Below, piece by piece: positions 1 through 6,369 of a DNA stretch of 11,039 nt; position 1 is the first letter of the stretch; each line of letters starts with the position of its first letter. Under the pieces are notes generated by a model. That model was not told the DNA's origin and did no database searches. It was given only the letters and a program-made list of their open reading frames with translations. The DNA comes from Parvularcula sp038745625 (GTDB lineage Bacteria > Pseudomonadota > Alphaproteobacteria > Caulobacterales > Parvularculaceae), in contig JBCDLG010000097.1 of NCBI GenBank assembly GCA_038745625.1, forward strand, positions 1-11,039, written 5' to 3'. The translations under genes and the position numbers were made by a program.

Positions 1-1
1 C

Positions 2-253
2 GAAGTGATGATCGAGTCGGCTATCGACGCCGCATCGGCTTTCGGTTCGGCTCAGAACCGTATCGATATCCAAAGCACCTTCATCGACCGCCTGGTCGCC
101 TCGCTTGAGGCTGGTGTTTCGGGTCTCACCGATGCGAACCTTGAAGAGGCTTCGGCTCGTCTTCAGGCTCTGCAGGTCCAACAGCAGCTCAACATCCAGG
201 CTCTGTCGATCGCAAACGCCGCTCCTCAGGCACTGCTGGCACTGTTCCAGTAA
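2..253 (+). CDS. Flagellin, C-terminal end (partial, 5' truncated by window edge)
   Basis: This is the last 83 residues of a flagellin, the secreted subunit of the flagellar filament. The reading frame is open from base 2 and ends at TAA 251-253. The visible part is the C-terminal D0/D1 coiled-coil region. It contains a GSAQNRID stretch, which corresponds to the conserved G-x-x-QNR motif of flagellins. This is followed by LEEASARLQALQVQQQL and the ending QALSIANAAPQALLALF, both typical of alphaproteobacterial flagellins. The C-terminal helix packs into the filament core, and the unfolded C-terminus carries export information in this family. The ATG at base 8 is an internal methionine, not a start. 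A strong terminator follows 21 bases after the stop, and flaF and flbT lie immediately downstream, which is a usual flagellin neighbourhood in this class. Which flagellin paralogue it is cannot be told from this fragment. Confidence 0.93.
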   Translation, partial: EVMIESAIDAASAFGSAQNRIDIQSTFIDRLVASLEAGVSGLTDANLEEASARLQALQVQQQLNIQALSIANAAPQALLALFQ

Positions 254-274
254 GCTCCCGAGACTTCACATCGA

Positions 275-301
275 CGCTAGGCCCTCGGGCCTAGCGTTTT
301 T
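275..301 (+). terminator. Intrinsic (Rho-independent) terminator after the flagellin gene
   Basis: A perfect 9-bp stem, CGCTAGGCC at 275-283 and GGCCTAGCG at 288-296, encloses a CTCG tetraloop and is followed directly by five T residues (297-301). It lies 21 bases past the flagellin stop. This is the only strong intrinsic terminator I see in the window. It ends the highly expressed flagellin transcript. flaF begins only about 25 bases later, so flaF-flbT must depend on readthrough or on a promoter that I cannot locate. Confidence 0.92.
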
Positions 302-324
302 CTACCCGAGTAAGATTGATTGGT

Positions 325-702
325 ATGGTGATGGTTCCCAACGCGTATAAAGAAGTGCAGCGCCAGACAGTGACGGGCCGAGCACTTGAGCGCGAAGTTC
401 TTGAACGTGTGACCGCCCGCATGAAAGCAGCCGACCCCAGCACCGTGAAAGGCCTTGCGTCGCTTCATGATGCCTTGCGTCTCAACCGCAACATTTGGAT
501 GACCTTCGCGGTCGATCTGGCTGCCCCGAAAAATCCCTATCCTGATGAGCTCAAAGCCTCGATGATCAGCCTTGCCGGCTTTGTCGAGAAAAGCACCGCT
601 GCTGCTGTCAAGGATCAGGATTTGCTGGACACGCTGATCAGTATCAATGGCAGCATCATCGAAGGGCTCAGCGGTTTGACCGCGCCTGCGGAAGGTGGAT
701 GA
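325..702 (+). CDS. flaF: Flagellar biosynthesis regulator FlaF
   Basis: This 125-residue cytoplasmic protein matches FlaF, a small helical factor that alphaproteobacteria need for flagellin production. In Caulobacter it works with FlbT as a post-transcriptional control of flagellin. The family hallmarks visible are the N-terminal NAYKEVQ, resembling the M-N-A-Y type of start, the GRALEREVLERVTARM helix, the LHDALRLNRNIWMTFAVDLA core, and the LPxEL-like NPYPDELKASMISLAGFVEK segment before a final helix. Length is normal for the family. The start is uncertain. ATG 325 and ATG 331 are both in frame, and TTG 316 sits 5 bases after a weak GAG at 308-310. I chose 325 as the best compromise between Shine-Dalgarno distance and family length. 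flbT follows three bases after the stop. Confidence 0.88.
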   Translation: MVMVPNAYKEVQRQTVTGRALEREVLERVTARMKAADPSTVKGLASLHDALRLNRNIWMTFAVDLAAPKNPYPDELKASMISLAGFVEKSTAAAVKDQDLLDTLISINGSIIEGLSGLTAPAEGG

Positions 703-705
703 CCA

Positions 706-1128
706 ATGGCGGGTCTGATCCTCAACTTGCGTCCCTGGGAGACGTTTTTGGTCGGAGATCTGGTCCTGCAAAATGGTGGCCGCCGCGCGCAGATCCGGGT
801 GCGTGATGAGCGCGCTGGCGTTTTGCGGCTGTCTGATGCTCTTCACCCTGATGGCGTGAAGACCCCGCTCACACGGGCCTACTACGCGGCGCAACTGCTG
901 GTTTTGGGTCAGGCGCAGGAGCATCAGGATATGGAGCTGCTGCTGAAATTGCTCGAAGAGGTGATGGGCGCCTTTGGCGATCAAAGCGATGCTCTGCGAG
1001 AGGCCATTGGCCTGGCCCGTGATGGTCAGTATTATAAAGTTCTCAAGGTCTTAAAGCCGCTCTTGCCAGATGAGGCGATGCTTCTTTCGCGGGATGTTCA
1101 GGCGCTCGAGCACATCCCAAAGTTGTGA
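706..1128 (+). CDS. flbT: Flagellar biosynthesis repressor FlbT
   Basis: This 140-residue protein matches FlbT. In Caulobacter FlbT binds flagellin mRNA leaders and limits flagellin synthesis until hook assembly is complete. The visible family pattern is an N-terminal beta-rich part, GLILNLRPWETFLVGDLVLQ then NGGRRAQIRV, followed by TPLTRAYYAAQLLVL and a C-terminal helical part. That part holds YYKVLKVLKPLLPDEAMLL, which resembles the conserved Y-x-A-L-K-x-L-R-x-L-L ending of FlbT. The ATG is preceded by AAGGTGG at 692-698 with a 7-base gap, so the start is well supported. The Shine-Dalgarno lies inside the end of flaF, so the two are almost certainly co-translated. Position right after a flagellin gene agrees with its role. 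Confidence 0.92.
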   Translation: MAGLILNLRPWETFLVGDLVLQNGGRRAQIRVRDERAGVLRLSDALHPDGVKTPLTRAYYAAQLLVLGQAQEHQDMELLLKLLEEVMGAFGDQSDALREAIGLARDGQYYKVLKVLKPLLPDEAMLLSRDVQALEHIPKL

Positions 1129-1142
1129 TTAGCAAGGTTCTG

Positions 1143-1158
1143 TTTAGGCCTCGTTAAC
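1143..1158 (+). promoter_or_regulatory. Candidate CtrA-binding box upstream of flgB
   Basis: TTTA at 1143-1146, seven bases, then TTAAC at 1154-1158. This differs at one position from the CtrA consensus TTAA-N7-TTAAC known from Caulobacter, where CtrA directly activates early flagellar operons. It lies in the 75-base gap between flbT and flgB, 45 bases before the flgB start codon. That is a plausible place for a box overlapping the -35 region. The assignment rests on motif match and position only. Confidence 0.55.
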
Positions 1159-1190
1159 CAAAGGTTGTGTAGCAACGAACATGTCCCACC

Positions 1191-1197
1191 AAGGGAG
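1191..1197 (+). promoter_or_regulatory. Ribosome binding site that fixes the flgB TTG start
   Basis: AAGGGAG lies 6 bases before TTG 1204. It is the best Shine-Dalgarno match in the gap. The first in-frame ATG (1243) is 45 bases away and would remove the conserved N-terminal helix of FlgB, so the non-ATG start is preferred. Confidence 0.8.
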
Positions 1198-1203
1198 TGA
1201 GCG

Positions 1204-1521
1204 TTGGACCACGGACTTTCTATTCTCAAGCTTGCTAGCGCCATGACGCGCCACGCCGGGCACGCCCATGCCGCCACGGCCTCCAACATTGCGCGCGCCG
1301 ATGTGCCAGACGCCACAGCGACAAGGGCTGTGCGCTTTCGCGACAGTCTCAGAGAGCTGGAACAGGAGCAGGCGCCTGCGCTTGAAGACACCGACCAGGC
1401 GATCAGCATCGAGAGAGAAATGCTCTCTATGGCTGAGGCCTCAGGCCAGCATAGTGCTGCGACCGCAGTATGGAGGAGCACACTGAATATGTTGCGCCTC
1501 GCCATCACAGGGCCGCAATGA
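1204..1521 (+). CDS. flgB: Flagellar basal-body proximal rod protein FlgB
   Basis: This 105-residue protein matches FlgB, a proximal rod subunit exported through the flagellar secretion gate and assembled in the periplasm near FliE. Residues about 26-37, ASNIARADVPDA, are the flagellar rod motif (A-x-N-x-A-x-A-D-x-P). The C-terminal half, REMLSMAEASGQHSAATAVW and the helix after it, corresponds to the conserved amphipathic C-terminal helix. It is shorter than the enterobacterial protein (about 138 residues), mainly because the middle region is small. The start is TTG, supported by a strong Shine-Dalgarno at 1191-1197. The stop overlaps the flgC start (ATGA at 1518-1521), implying coupled translation. 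It is the first gene of the rod and export run, behind a candidate CtrA box. Confidence 0.9.
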   Translation: MDHGLSILKLASAMTRHAGHAHAATASNIARADVPDATATRAVRFRDSLRELEQEQAPALEDTDQAISIEREMLSMAEASGQHSAATAVWRSTLNMLRLAITGPQ

Positions 1522-1904
1522 TGCTTGATCCGATTTTTGGTGCCCTCACCGCTGCTTCATCCGGGATGGAAACCCAGAGTTTCCGTATGCGTCTGACATC
1601 GGAGAACCTGTCCAATGCCGATACGCCGGGTTATCAGCGCAAGCTCCTGTTTCTTTCTGAGCTGAAAGGTGGGGGCGGCGTCGAGGTCGAGAGACTGCGC
1701 CTGAGCAAGAGACCAGGCATCGAGATCTATGATCCCTATCATCCTTTGGCTGATGGTAACGGGATGGTCGAGAGTTCCAACGTCGACATGATGGTCGAGC
1801 TGGCCGACGCCCGCGAGGCGCGCCGCAGTTTCGACGCCAATGTCCAAGTCTTTCGTCAGGCCCAAGATTTCTATCGCGGCCTTTTGGATCTGCTTCAACG
1901 GTAA
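1518..1904 (+). CDS. flgC: Flagellar basal-body proximal rod protein FlgC
   Basis: This 128-residue protein matches FlgC, another rod subunit. The N-terminus DPIFGALTAASSGMETQSFR is followed by the rod signature LTSENLSNADTPGYQRK (residues about 26-42). A conserved block, YDPYHPLADGNGMVESSNVD, lies at residues about 71-90. The C-terminal helix, with DAREARRSFDANVQVFRQAQ, ends in the usual LLDLLQR. Length is typical. The chosen ATG overlaps the flgB stop. A second ATG directly follows at 1521 and could also serve. A longer in-frame extension to 1470 lies wholly inside flgB and is not conserved, so it is rejected. Confidence 0.95.
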   Translation: MMLDPIFGALTAASSGMETQSFRMRLTSENLSNADTPGYQRKLLFLSELKGGGGVEVERLRLSKRPGIEIYDPYHPLADGNGMVESSNVDMMVELADAREARRSFDANVQVFRQAQDFYRGLLDLLQR

Positions 1905-1916
1905 GGGAGAGACCTT

Positions 1917-2189
1917 ATGAATATCAATGACGTGGCGGCAGCGGCGGGCTATGCCGGGTTGGACCAACTTAAACCGCGGGGGCTTGGCGGCCTTGCGGGG
2001 TTGGGGGAGCGCTTCGCGGCTGTCTTTGAGCGCGCCGACAACGCAGCTCAGGGTTTCGCCACCCAGAATGTCGATGCCCAGACCGTGGTCGAGGCGCTGA
2101 GCCAGGCTGAACTGGCGCTCCAAACTGCTGTCACCATTCGTGACCGGGTCGTCGCAGCCTATCAAGAAGTGCTCCGGATGCCGATATGA
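1917..2189 (+). CDS. fliE: Flagellar hook-basal body complex protein FliE
   Basis: This 90-residue protein matches FliE, the adaptor that connects the MS ring and export gate to the rod. The diagnostic part is the C-terminus: VVEALSQAELALQTAVTIRD and then VVAAYQEVLRMPI, very close to the family ending V-x-A-Y-Q-E-[IV]-M-R-M-x-[IV]. The N-terminal half is poorly conserved, as usual. AAGGGAG at 1903-1909, overlapping the flgC stop, lies 7 bases before the ATG. The stop overlaps the fliQ start as ATGA at 2186-2189. Confidence 0.95.
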   Translation: MNINDVAAAAGYAGLDQLKPRGLGGLAGLGERFAAVFERADNAAQGFATQNVDAQTVVEALSQAELALQTAVTIRDRVVAAYQEVLRMPI

Positions 2190-2449
2190 CGGAGGCTGAC
2201 GTCCTCGGTCTTCTTAGAGCGTCTTTACGGGTTGGTACGGGGATGGCCATGCCGATCTTGGTGTCGGCCTTGGCCGCGGGGTTAGCGATTGGCTTGCTCC
2301 AGGCGCTGACGTCGATTCAAGAGCTCACCCTGACCTTCGTGCCAAAGCTCTTTGTGATCGTGATCGTCTTTTGGCTGACGGCTGGTTTCATGGCCGTCAG
2401 TTTGGTGGGTTTTTTTGATCGCCGGGTCCTGCCGCTGTTCTTAATGTAA
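2186..2449 (+). CDS. fliQ: Flagellar biosynthesis protein FliQ (export gate)
   Basis: This 87-residue inner-membrane protein matches FliQ, a component of the FliP-FliQ-FliR export gate of the flagellar type III system. Two hydrophobic hairpin helices are seen at residues about 20-38 and 54-74. Between them is the signature GLLQALTSIQELTLTFVPK, nearly identical to the family consensus. Length (family about 89) is normal. The ATG overlaps the fliE stop. fliP and fliO, often adjacent in other bacteria, are not in the window; the run goes directly to flhA. The stop codon lies in an inverted repeat with the flhA start. Confidence 0.96.
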   Translation: MTEADVLGLLRASLRVGTGMAMPILVSALAAGLAIGLLQALTSIQELTLTFVPKLFVIVIVFWLTAGFMAVSLVGFFDRRVLPLFLM

Positions 2450-2492
2450 GGCGGCGACCAGACAGGTGAGGGGCTGAGGGAGAGCCGCCTTG
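2447..2492 (+). promoter_or_regulatory. Inverted repeat linking the fliQ stop and flhA start codons
   Basis: AAGGCGGC at 2448-2455 is a perfect reverse complement of GCCGCCTT at 2484-2491. The left arm includes two bases of the fliQ TAA and the right arm two bases of the flhA TTG. In RNA a further U-G pair (2447 with 2492) is possible. The 28-base loop holds the flhA Shine-Dalgarno. A ribosome finishing fliQ would open this stem, so it may couple flhA translation to fliQ. The function is inferred; the repeat itself is seen directly. Confidence 0.45.
2476..2482 (+). promoter_or_regulatory. Ribosome binding site that fixes the flhA TTG start
   Basis: GAGGGAG lies 7 bases before TTG 2490. The next in-frame ATG (2553) falls inside the first membrane helix of FlhA, so it cannot be the natural start. 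Confidence 0.75.
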
Positions 2493-4541
2493 AACACAGA
2501 TTTCCTAACCAAGATCAATCTGAGCCCCACCGTCGGGCTCGCCATCGGCTTGATGTCCATCCTTGTGATGATGGTCCTGCCGGTACCGCCGATCGTCCTT
2601 GACCTTGGGCTGACATGCTCCTTCGGCTTTGCGATTTTGATCTTTACCGTGACGCTGTTTGTCGAGCGGCCACTTGATTTCTCATCCTTCCCGGCAATCC
2701 TGCTCGTCTCGCTCCTGTTGCGCCTGGCCCTCAACATCTCCTCGACCAAACTGATCATCGGTCAGGGGCATACCGGGACGGGCGCGGCCGGTGGGGTGAT
2801 CGAAGGCTTTGCCATGTTCATCATGGGCGGGAACATTGGTCTTGGTCTCATTATCTTCGCAGTACTGATCATCGTCAATTTCTTGGTCATCACCAAAGGC
2901 GCGGGCCGCATGGCAGAGGTTGGCGCGCGCTTTGCCCTCGACGCTATGCCTGGCAAACAGCTTGCCATTGATGCTGATGTGGCGTCGGGGGCAATCACCC
3001 ACGAGGAAGCCAAAGCGCTCCGGACGCGCGAGCAGCAGGAGACAGCCTTCCTCGGCTCTCTCGATGGTGTGTCGAAGTTCGTCAAAGGCGACGCGATCGC
3101 CGGTTTGCTCATCACACTGCTGAACCTCGTGGCAGGGATCGCGGTGGGGATGATCGCCCATAACATCTCGTTCACCGACGCGATCAGCAACTACTCGGTC
3201 CTGACCGTTGGCGATGGCCTGGTCAGCCAAATCCCCGCGGTGATCATTTCTGTCGCCGCCGCTTTGCTCCTCTCAAAGGGGCGGGGTGAGGAGGCGGTCG
3301 ACCTCGCGCTGATCCGCGAGCTTGGCGGCAGACCAGAGGCGCTCACCACCGTTGCCGTGGTTCTTGCCGCCTTCGGACTGTTTCCTGGGTTACCGCTCAT
3401 CCCGTTCGCTGCCGGGGCGGGGCTTTTGGGGTATCTCGCCTACCGGGCCAGCAAGCTGCAGCCCGAGACACCGGCTGACGATGTCGCTGCGTTGCCTGAA
3501 GGACCCACCGAGCCGAGCTTTGGCGACCTGCTGGACATCGACGAGATCCATGTTGAGTTGAGCCCTGACCTCATCGGTACCGTGATCAAAAAAGAAAGTG
3601 GTTTCGATGCGAGGGTCGACAAGATCCGGCGGTTCGTCATCCAGGAGTTCGGGTTCATCATGCCGCCCGTGCGCGTCACCGATCGCACCTCGCTTGGGTC
3701 GGAAAGCTATGAGATCAAAGTCCAAGGGGTGAAGGCGGCGTCCGGCTCGTTGCGGTCGGGAAAATGGCTCGCGCTCATCTCTAACGAGGAGCGTCCGGAC
3801 GTACCCGGAGAGCCGACGCAGGAGCCGGTCTACGGTGCCCAGGCGCGCTGGGTTGATTTTGCGGGTAAGGAGCAAATGATCGTTGGCGGCTTCACTGTCG
3901 TTGAGCCCGCGGAGGTGATGGCCACCCACCTCATGGAAACCGTGCAGGCGCAGTTCCCGCGCCTCATGACCCGCCGTGCGATGCGTTCGATCCTCGATGC
4001 CTTCGCTGAGCCCTCCGATCCGGCGCGCGCCAAGGCGAACCGGAAGTTCCTCGATGAGCTGGTGCCGGACCGCGTGAGCTATGATTTGCTCCAGCAGGTG
4101 CTGCGCGATCTTCTGGGTGAGCGCGTATCGATCCGTCAGCTGCCGATCATTCTCGAAGCGACGGCGGAGGCGAGCACGACGGAGGGCGGCCCGCCCGCAG
4201 TTGTCGAGCATGTCAGACGACGGATCGCGTTCCAATTCGTCACCAAGCTGACCGATGAGCATGGCTATCTGCCTGCGATTGAGTTGAGCGATTCATGGAC
4301 CACCAAGCTGCGAGAGGAGGGGGCGGAGCCGCAAGCGAGCACGCTCACCGAGCTCGGCACAGCGGTGGCATCGGCGCTGGAGCGAGCGGCGCAGGGCGGC
4401 GCGTTCCCGGTCATCGCGGTGGCGACATCCATCCGCCGGACAGTAAGGCGCGCCTTGGCTTCGCAAGGTGTCCGCAATCCGGTGATTGCCCTGGATGAGA
4501 TCCAGGGCAACGCGAAGCCGAAGCTTCTCGGTACGGCATGA
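2490..4541 (+). CDS. flhA: Flagellar biosynthesis protein FlhA (export gate)
   Basis: This 683-residue inner-membrane protein matches FlhA, the ring-forming gate subunit that couples proton motive force to flagellar protein export. The N-terminal half (to about residue 320) has about eight membrane helices. Between helices 4 and 5 is the conserved FHIPEP cytoplasmic loop: ARFALDAMPGKQLAIDAD at about 146-163, and LGSLDGVSKFVKGDAIAG at about 188-205. Residues R147, D151, D192 and D201 correspond to functionally important Salmonella R154, D158, D199 and D208. RLALNISSTKLI (about 78-90) is also a family signature. After a linker with acidic and proline residues (about 322-345), the C-terminal cytoplasmic domain binds chaperone-substrate complexes. 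Length is normal (about 680-700). The start is TTG with a good Shine-Dalgarno. The stop overlaps fliR (ATGA at 4538-4541). Confidence 0.97.
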   Translation: MNTDFLTKINLSPTVGLAIGLMSILVMMVLPVPPIVLDLGLTCSFGFAILIFTVTLFVERPLDFSSFPAILLVSLLLRLALNISSTKLIIGQGHTGTGAAGGVIEGFAMFIMGGNIGLGLIIFAVLIIVNFLVITKGAGRMAEVGARFALDAMPGKQLAIDADVASGAITHEEAKALRTREQQETAFLGSLDGVSKFVKGDAIAGLLITLLNLVAGIAVGMIAHNISFTDAISNYSVLTVGDGLVSQIPAVIISVAAALLLSKGRGEEAVDLALIRELGGRPEALTTVAVVLAAFGLFPGLPLIPFAAGAGLLGYLAYRASKLQPETPADDVAALPEGPTEPSFGDLLDIDEIHVELSPDLIGTVIKKESGFDARVDKIRRFVIQEFGFIMPPVRVTDRTSLGSESYEIKVQGVKAASGSLRSGKWLALISNEERPDVPGEPTQEPVYGAQARWVDFAGKEQMIVGGFTVVEPAEVMATHLMETVQAQFPRLMTRRAMRSILDAFAEPSDPARAKANRKFLDELVPDRVSYDLLQQVLRDLLGERVSIRQLPIILEATAEASTTEGGPPAVVEHVRRRIAFQFVTKLTDEHGYLPAIELSDSWTTKLREEGAEPQASTLTELGTAVASALERAAQGGAFPVIAVATSIRRTVRRALASQGVRNPVIALDEIQGNAKPKLLGTA

Positions 4542-5308
4542 TCGAGATATTGGAGGCGCTGGGCCCGCTTGTCGGCCTCGCCAACAACTGGATACCGGCC
4601 GCTGGCGCGCTCCTGGCACGCATGTCCCTCCTGATCCTGATGATGCCGGGGTTTGGCGGGGTGGCAATCCCGACGCGGATCCGCCTGATCTTGGCACTGC
4701 TGCTGGTTCTTTTGATCCTACCCCTGACGGATCCTATAGAGGCCGAGACTGCTGGCGACGTCACGCTTTTGCTCTTGGGTGAAGCGATCATCGGTTTCAT
4801 TCTGGGCTTCAGCGTCCGTGTCTTCGTTTTTGCTCTGAACATCACCGGCACGATCATCGCTCAGGCCATGTCGCTCAGCCAGATTTTTGGCGTCACACTT
4901 GAGGGCGATAGCTCGAGCTTGGTGGCGACGGTGCTGACGACAGCCGCGGCGACCCTGTTTCTGACCGCTGATCTCGAGGTCGCGATGATTGGTCTCTTGG
5001 TCCAAAACCTCGAGGTGATGCCGCTCGGCGGTGCGGCGCTGCTCGTCTCTGGCGCGGTGGCTGAACAGGCAACGCGCGCCGCGGCCGACGCGCTCGCCTT
5101 TGGGATCACCTTGGCCGTCCCATTCATGGTGATGAACTTCGCCTACTATCTCGTTCTTGGCTTTTTGAACCGCGCGATGCCGCAGCTGATGGTCACTTTT
5201 GTCGGTATACCCGCGATCACATTGAGCGGTCTCATCCTCTTCACCCTCGCCATTTCAGGCCTTTTGGCGCTCTGGTTGAGCCGTGTATCTGGGGCGATGG
5301 CACCGTGA
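4538..5308 (+). CDS. fliR: Flagellar biosynthesis protein FliR (export gate)
   Basis: This 256-residue, very hydrophobic protein matches FliR, the single-copy subunit that completes the FliP-FliQ-FliR export channel. About six membrane segments are visible. Family marks are the PGFGGVAIPTRIRL stretch (about 37-50), with P, G, IP and R-x-R conserved; the GEAIIGFILGF segment (about 81-91), matching the E-x-x-x-G-x-x-x-G-F pattern; and NRAMPQLMVTFVGIP (about 211-225), matching the conserved R-A-x-P-Q-x-x-V-x-x-V-G-x-P motif. Length is normal. Both ends overlap neighbours by four bases: the ATG with the flhA stop and the TGA with the flhB GTG start. No clear Shine-Dalgarno is seen, so it probably depends on coupling to flhA translation. 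Confidence 0.95.
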   Translation: MIEILEALGPLVGLANNWIPAAGALLARMSLLILMMPGFGGVAIPTRIRLILALLLVLLILPLTDPIEAETAGDVTLLLLGEAIIGFILGFSVRVFVFALNITGTIIAQAMSLSQIFGVTLEGDSSSLVATVLTTAAATLFLTADLEVAMIGLLVQNLEVMPLGGAALLVSGAVAEQATRAAADALAFGITLAVPFMVMNFAYYLVLGFLNRAMPQLMVTFVGIPAITLSGLILFTLAISGLLALWLSRVSGAMAP

Positions 5309-6369
5309 GCGAGGCGGCAGAAAAGGTTGTCGAGGCCTCCCCCCAAAGGCGCCAGAAAGCCCGCGGGAAAGGCGACGTTCCGGTCTCGACAGAAGCCAAC
5401 ACGGCCGCCGCCTATCTTGGATTTCTTATCGCTATGCTGATCGTCGCGCCGTTCGTGACGTCACTGGTGCTTAGTCTGCGCGGCTATCTTTTGCGCCCAG
5501 AGGCCGCGGGCCTTGCGCTGATTGAGGGTGATCTTGCGGCCGAAACGCTGCAGCAGGCGACATTTTTCGTGCTTCCCCTGGTGGCCCTTCCGGCCGCCGC
5601 GGTCATCGCCTCGCTCTTCGCCCAACAGGGCATCGTGATCGCCCCCAGCCGCATTGCGCCCGACATCAAGAAGATCTCGCCGATCGATGGCGCAGGCAAG
5701 AAGTTCGGGCCGCAAGGCTTGACCGAGTTTGCCAAGAGCGCCGGCAAGATGATCCTCTATTCCATCATTGGAGGGATCATCTTGTGGCGAGAGGCCACAG
5801 GCATGCTGCAATCGGCGGGCGCGCAGGCGGGATCGCTCGCAAACCTCCTGCTGCGCGAGATTGTGGTGATGTTCGGCGTCGCGCTTCTGATCCAAGCTGT
5901 CTTCGCCCTGATCGATATCCCCTTGATCAGGGCCCAGAGGGAGGGGCGGATCAAAATGTCGGCCCAAGAAGCCAAGGACGAGGCCAAGGAGAACGAGGGC
6001 GACCAGGACATCAAGCAAAGACGGCGGATGCGTGCGGAGAAGATCGCCATGAGCCGCATGATGGACGACACCAAATCCGCCGACGTCCTGATCACCAACC
6101 CGACGCACTACGCCGTGGCGCTCAAATGGGAGCGTTCAGGCGATCACCTGCCGATTTGTGTCGCCAAGGGCACGGATGATGTTGCCTTCCGCCTGCGGGA
6201 GGTCGCGCGCGAGGCCGGTGTTCCGATCAAGGAGGACCCGCCTTGTGCGCGCTCTCTCTACGCGACCGTGGATCTTGGTGCGCCGATCAAGCCCGAGCAC
6301 TTCGCGGCTGTCGCGGCAGCGATCCGCTTTGCAGATCGGATGCGCCTCAAGCGGCGGGGAAAGGCCTAA
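5305..6369 (+). CDS. flhB: Flagellar biosynthesis protein FlhB (export switch)
   Basis: This 354-residue protein matches FlhB, the export gate component whose self-cleavage switches secretion from rod and hook to filament substrates. It opens with EKVVEASPQRRQKARGKGDV, a variant of the family's T-x-x-R-x-x-x-A-R-x-x-G-x-V-x-x-S. Four membrane segments lie at about 35-58, 83-107, 145-162 and 183-206, and a charged linker follows. The autocleavage motif NPTH is intact at N265-P266 (bases 6097-6108), in ITNPTHYAVALKW. The C-terminal domain includes KGTDDVAFRLREVAREAGVP and ends with a short basic tail. The start is GTG overlapping the fliR stop; the next in-frame ATG is far inside. The stop TAA (6367-6369) overlaps the stop of the opposite-strand gene. 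Confidence 0.97.
   Translation: MSEAAEKVVEASPQRRQKARGKGDVPVSTEANTAAAYLGFLIAMLIVAPFVTSLVLSLRGYLLRPEAAGLALIEGDLAAETLQQATFFVLPLVALPAAAVIASLFAQQGIVIAPSRIAPDIKKISPIDGAGKKFGPQGLTEFAKSAGKMILYSIIGGIILWREATGMLQSAGAQAGSLANLLLREIVVMFGVALLIQAVFALIDIPLIRAQREGRIKMSAQEAKDEAKENEGDQDIKQRRRMRAEKIAMSRMMDDTKSADVLITNPTHYAVALKWERSGDHLPICVAKGTDDVAFRLREVAREAGVPIKEDPPCARSLYATVDLGAPIKPEHFAAVAAAIRFADRMRLKRRGKA

Noticed and set aside
277..984. A 235-codon - strand open frame across flaF and flbT
   Set aside because: It runs through the flagellin terminator and antisense to two clear family members, with shadow-like composition.
1163..1176. Small hairpins downstream of the flgB CtrA-like box (AACC-AAA-GGTT and GTTG-N5-CAAC)
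   Set aside because: Arms of only 4 bp are common by chance and nothing else supports a role.
1470..1517. An N-terminal extension of flgC by 16 codons
   Set aside because: The extension lies inside flgB in another frame, is not FlgC-like, and the overlapping ATG at 1518 gives the normal family N-terminus.
3390..4262. A 290-codon open frame on the - strand opposite flhA
   Set aside because: It is wholly antisense to the conserved FlhA C-terminal domain, is rich in R, H and D as expected for shadow frames in G+C-rich DNA, and resembles no family I know.
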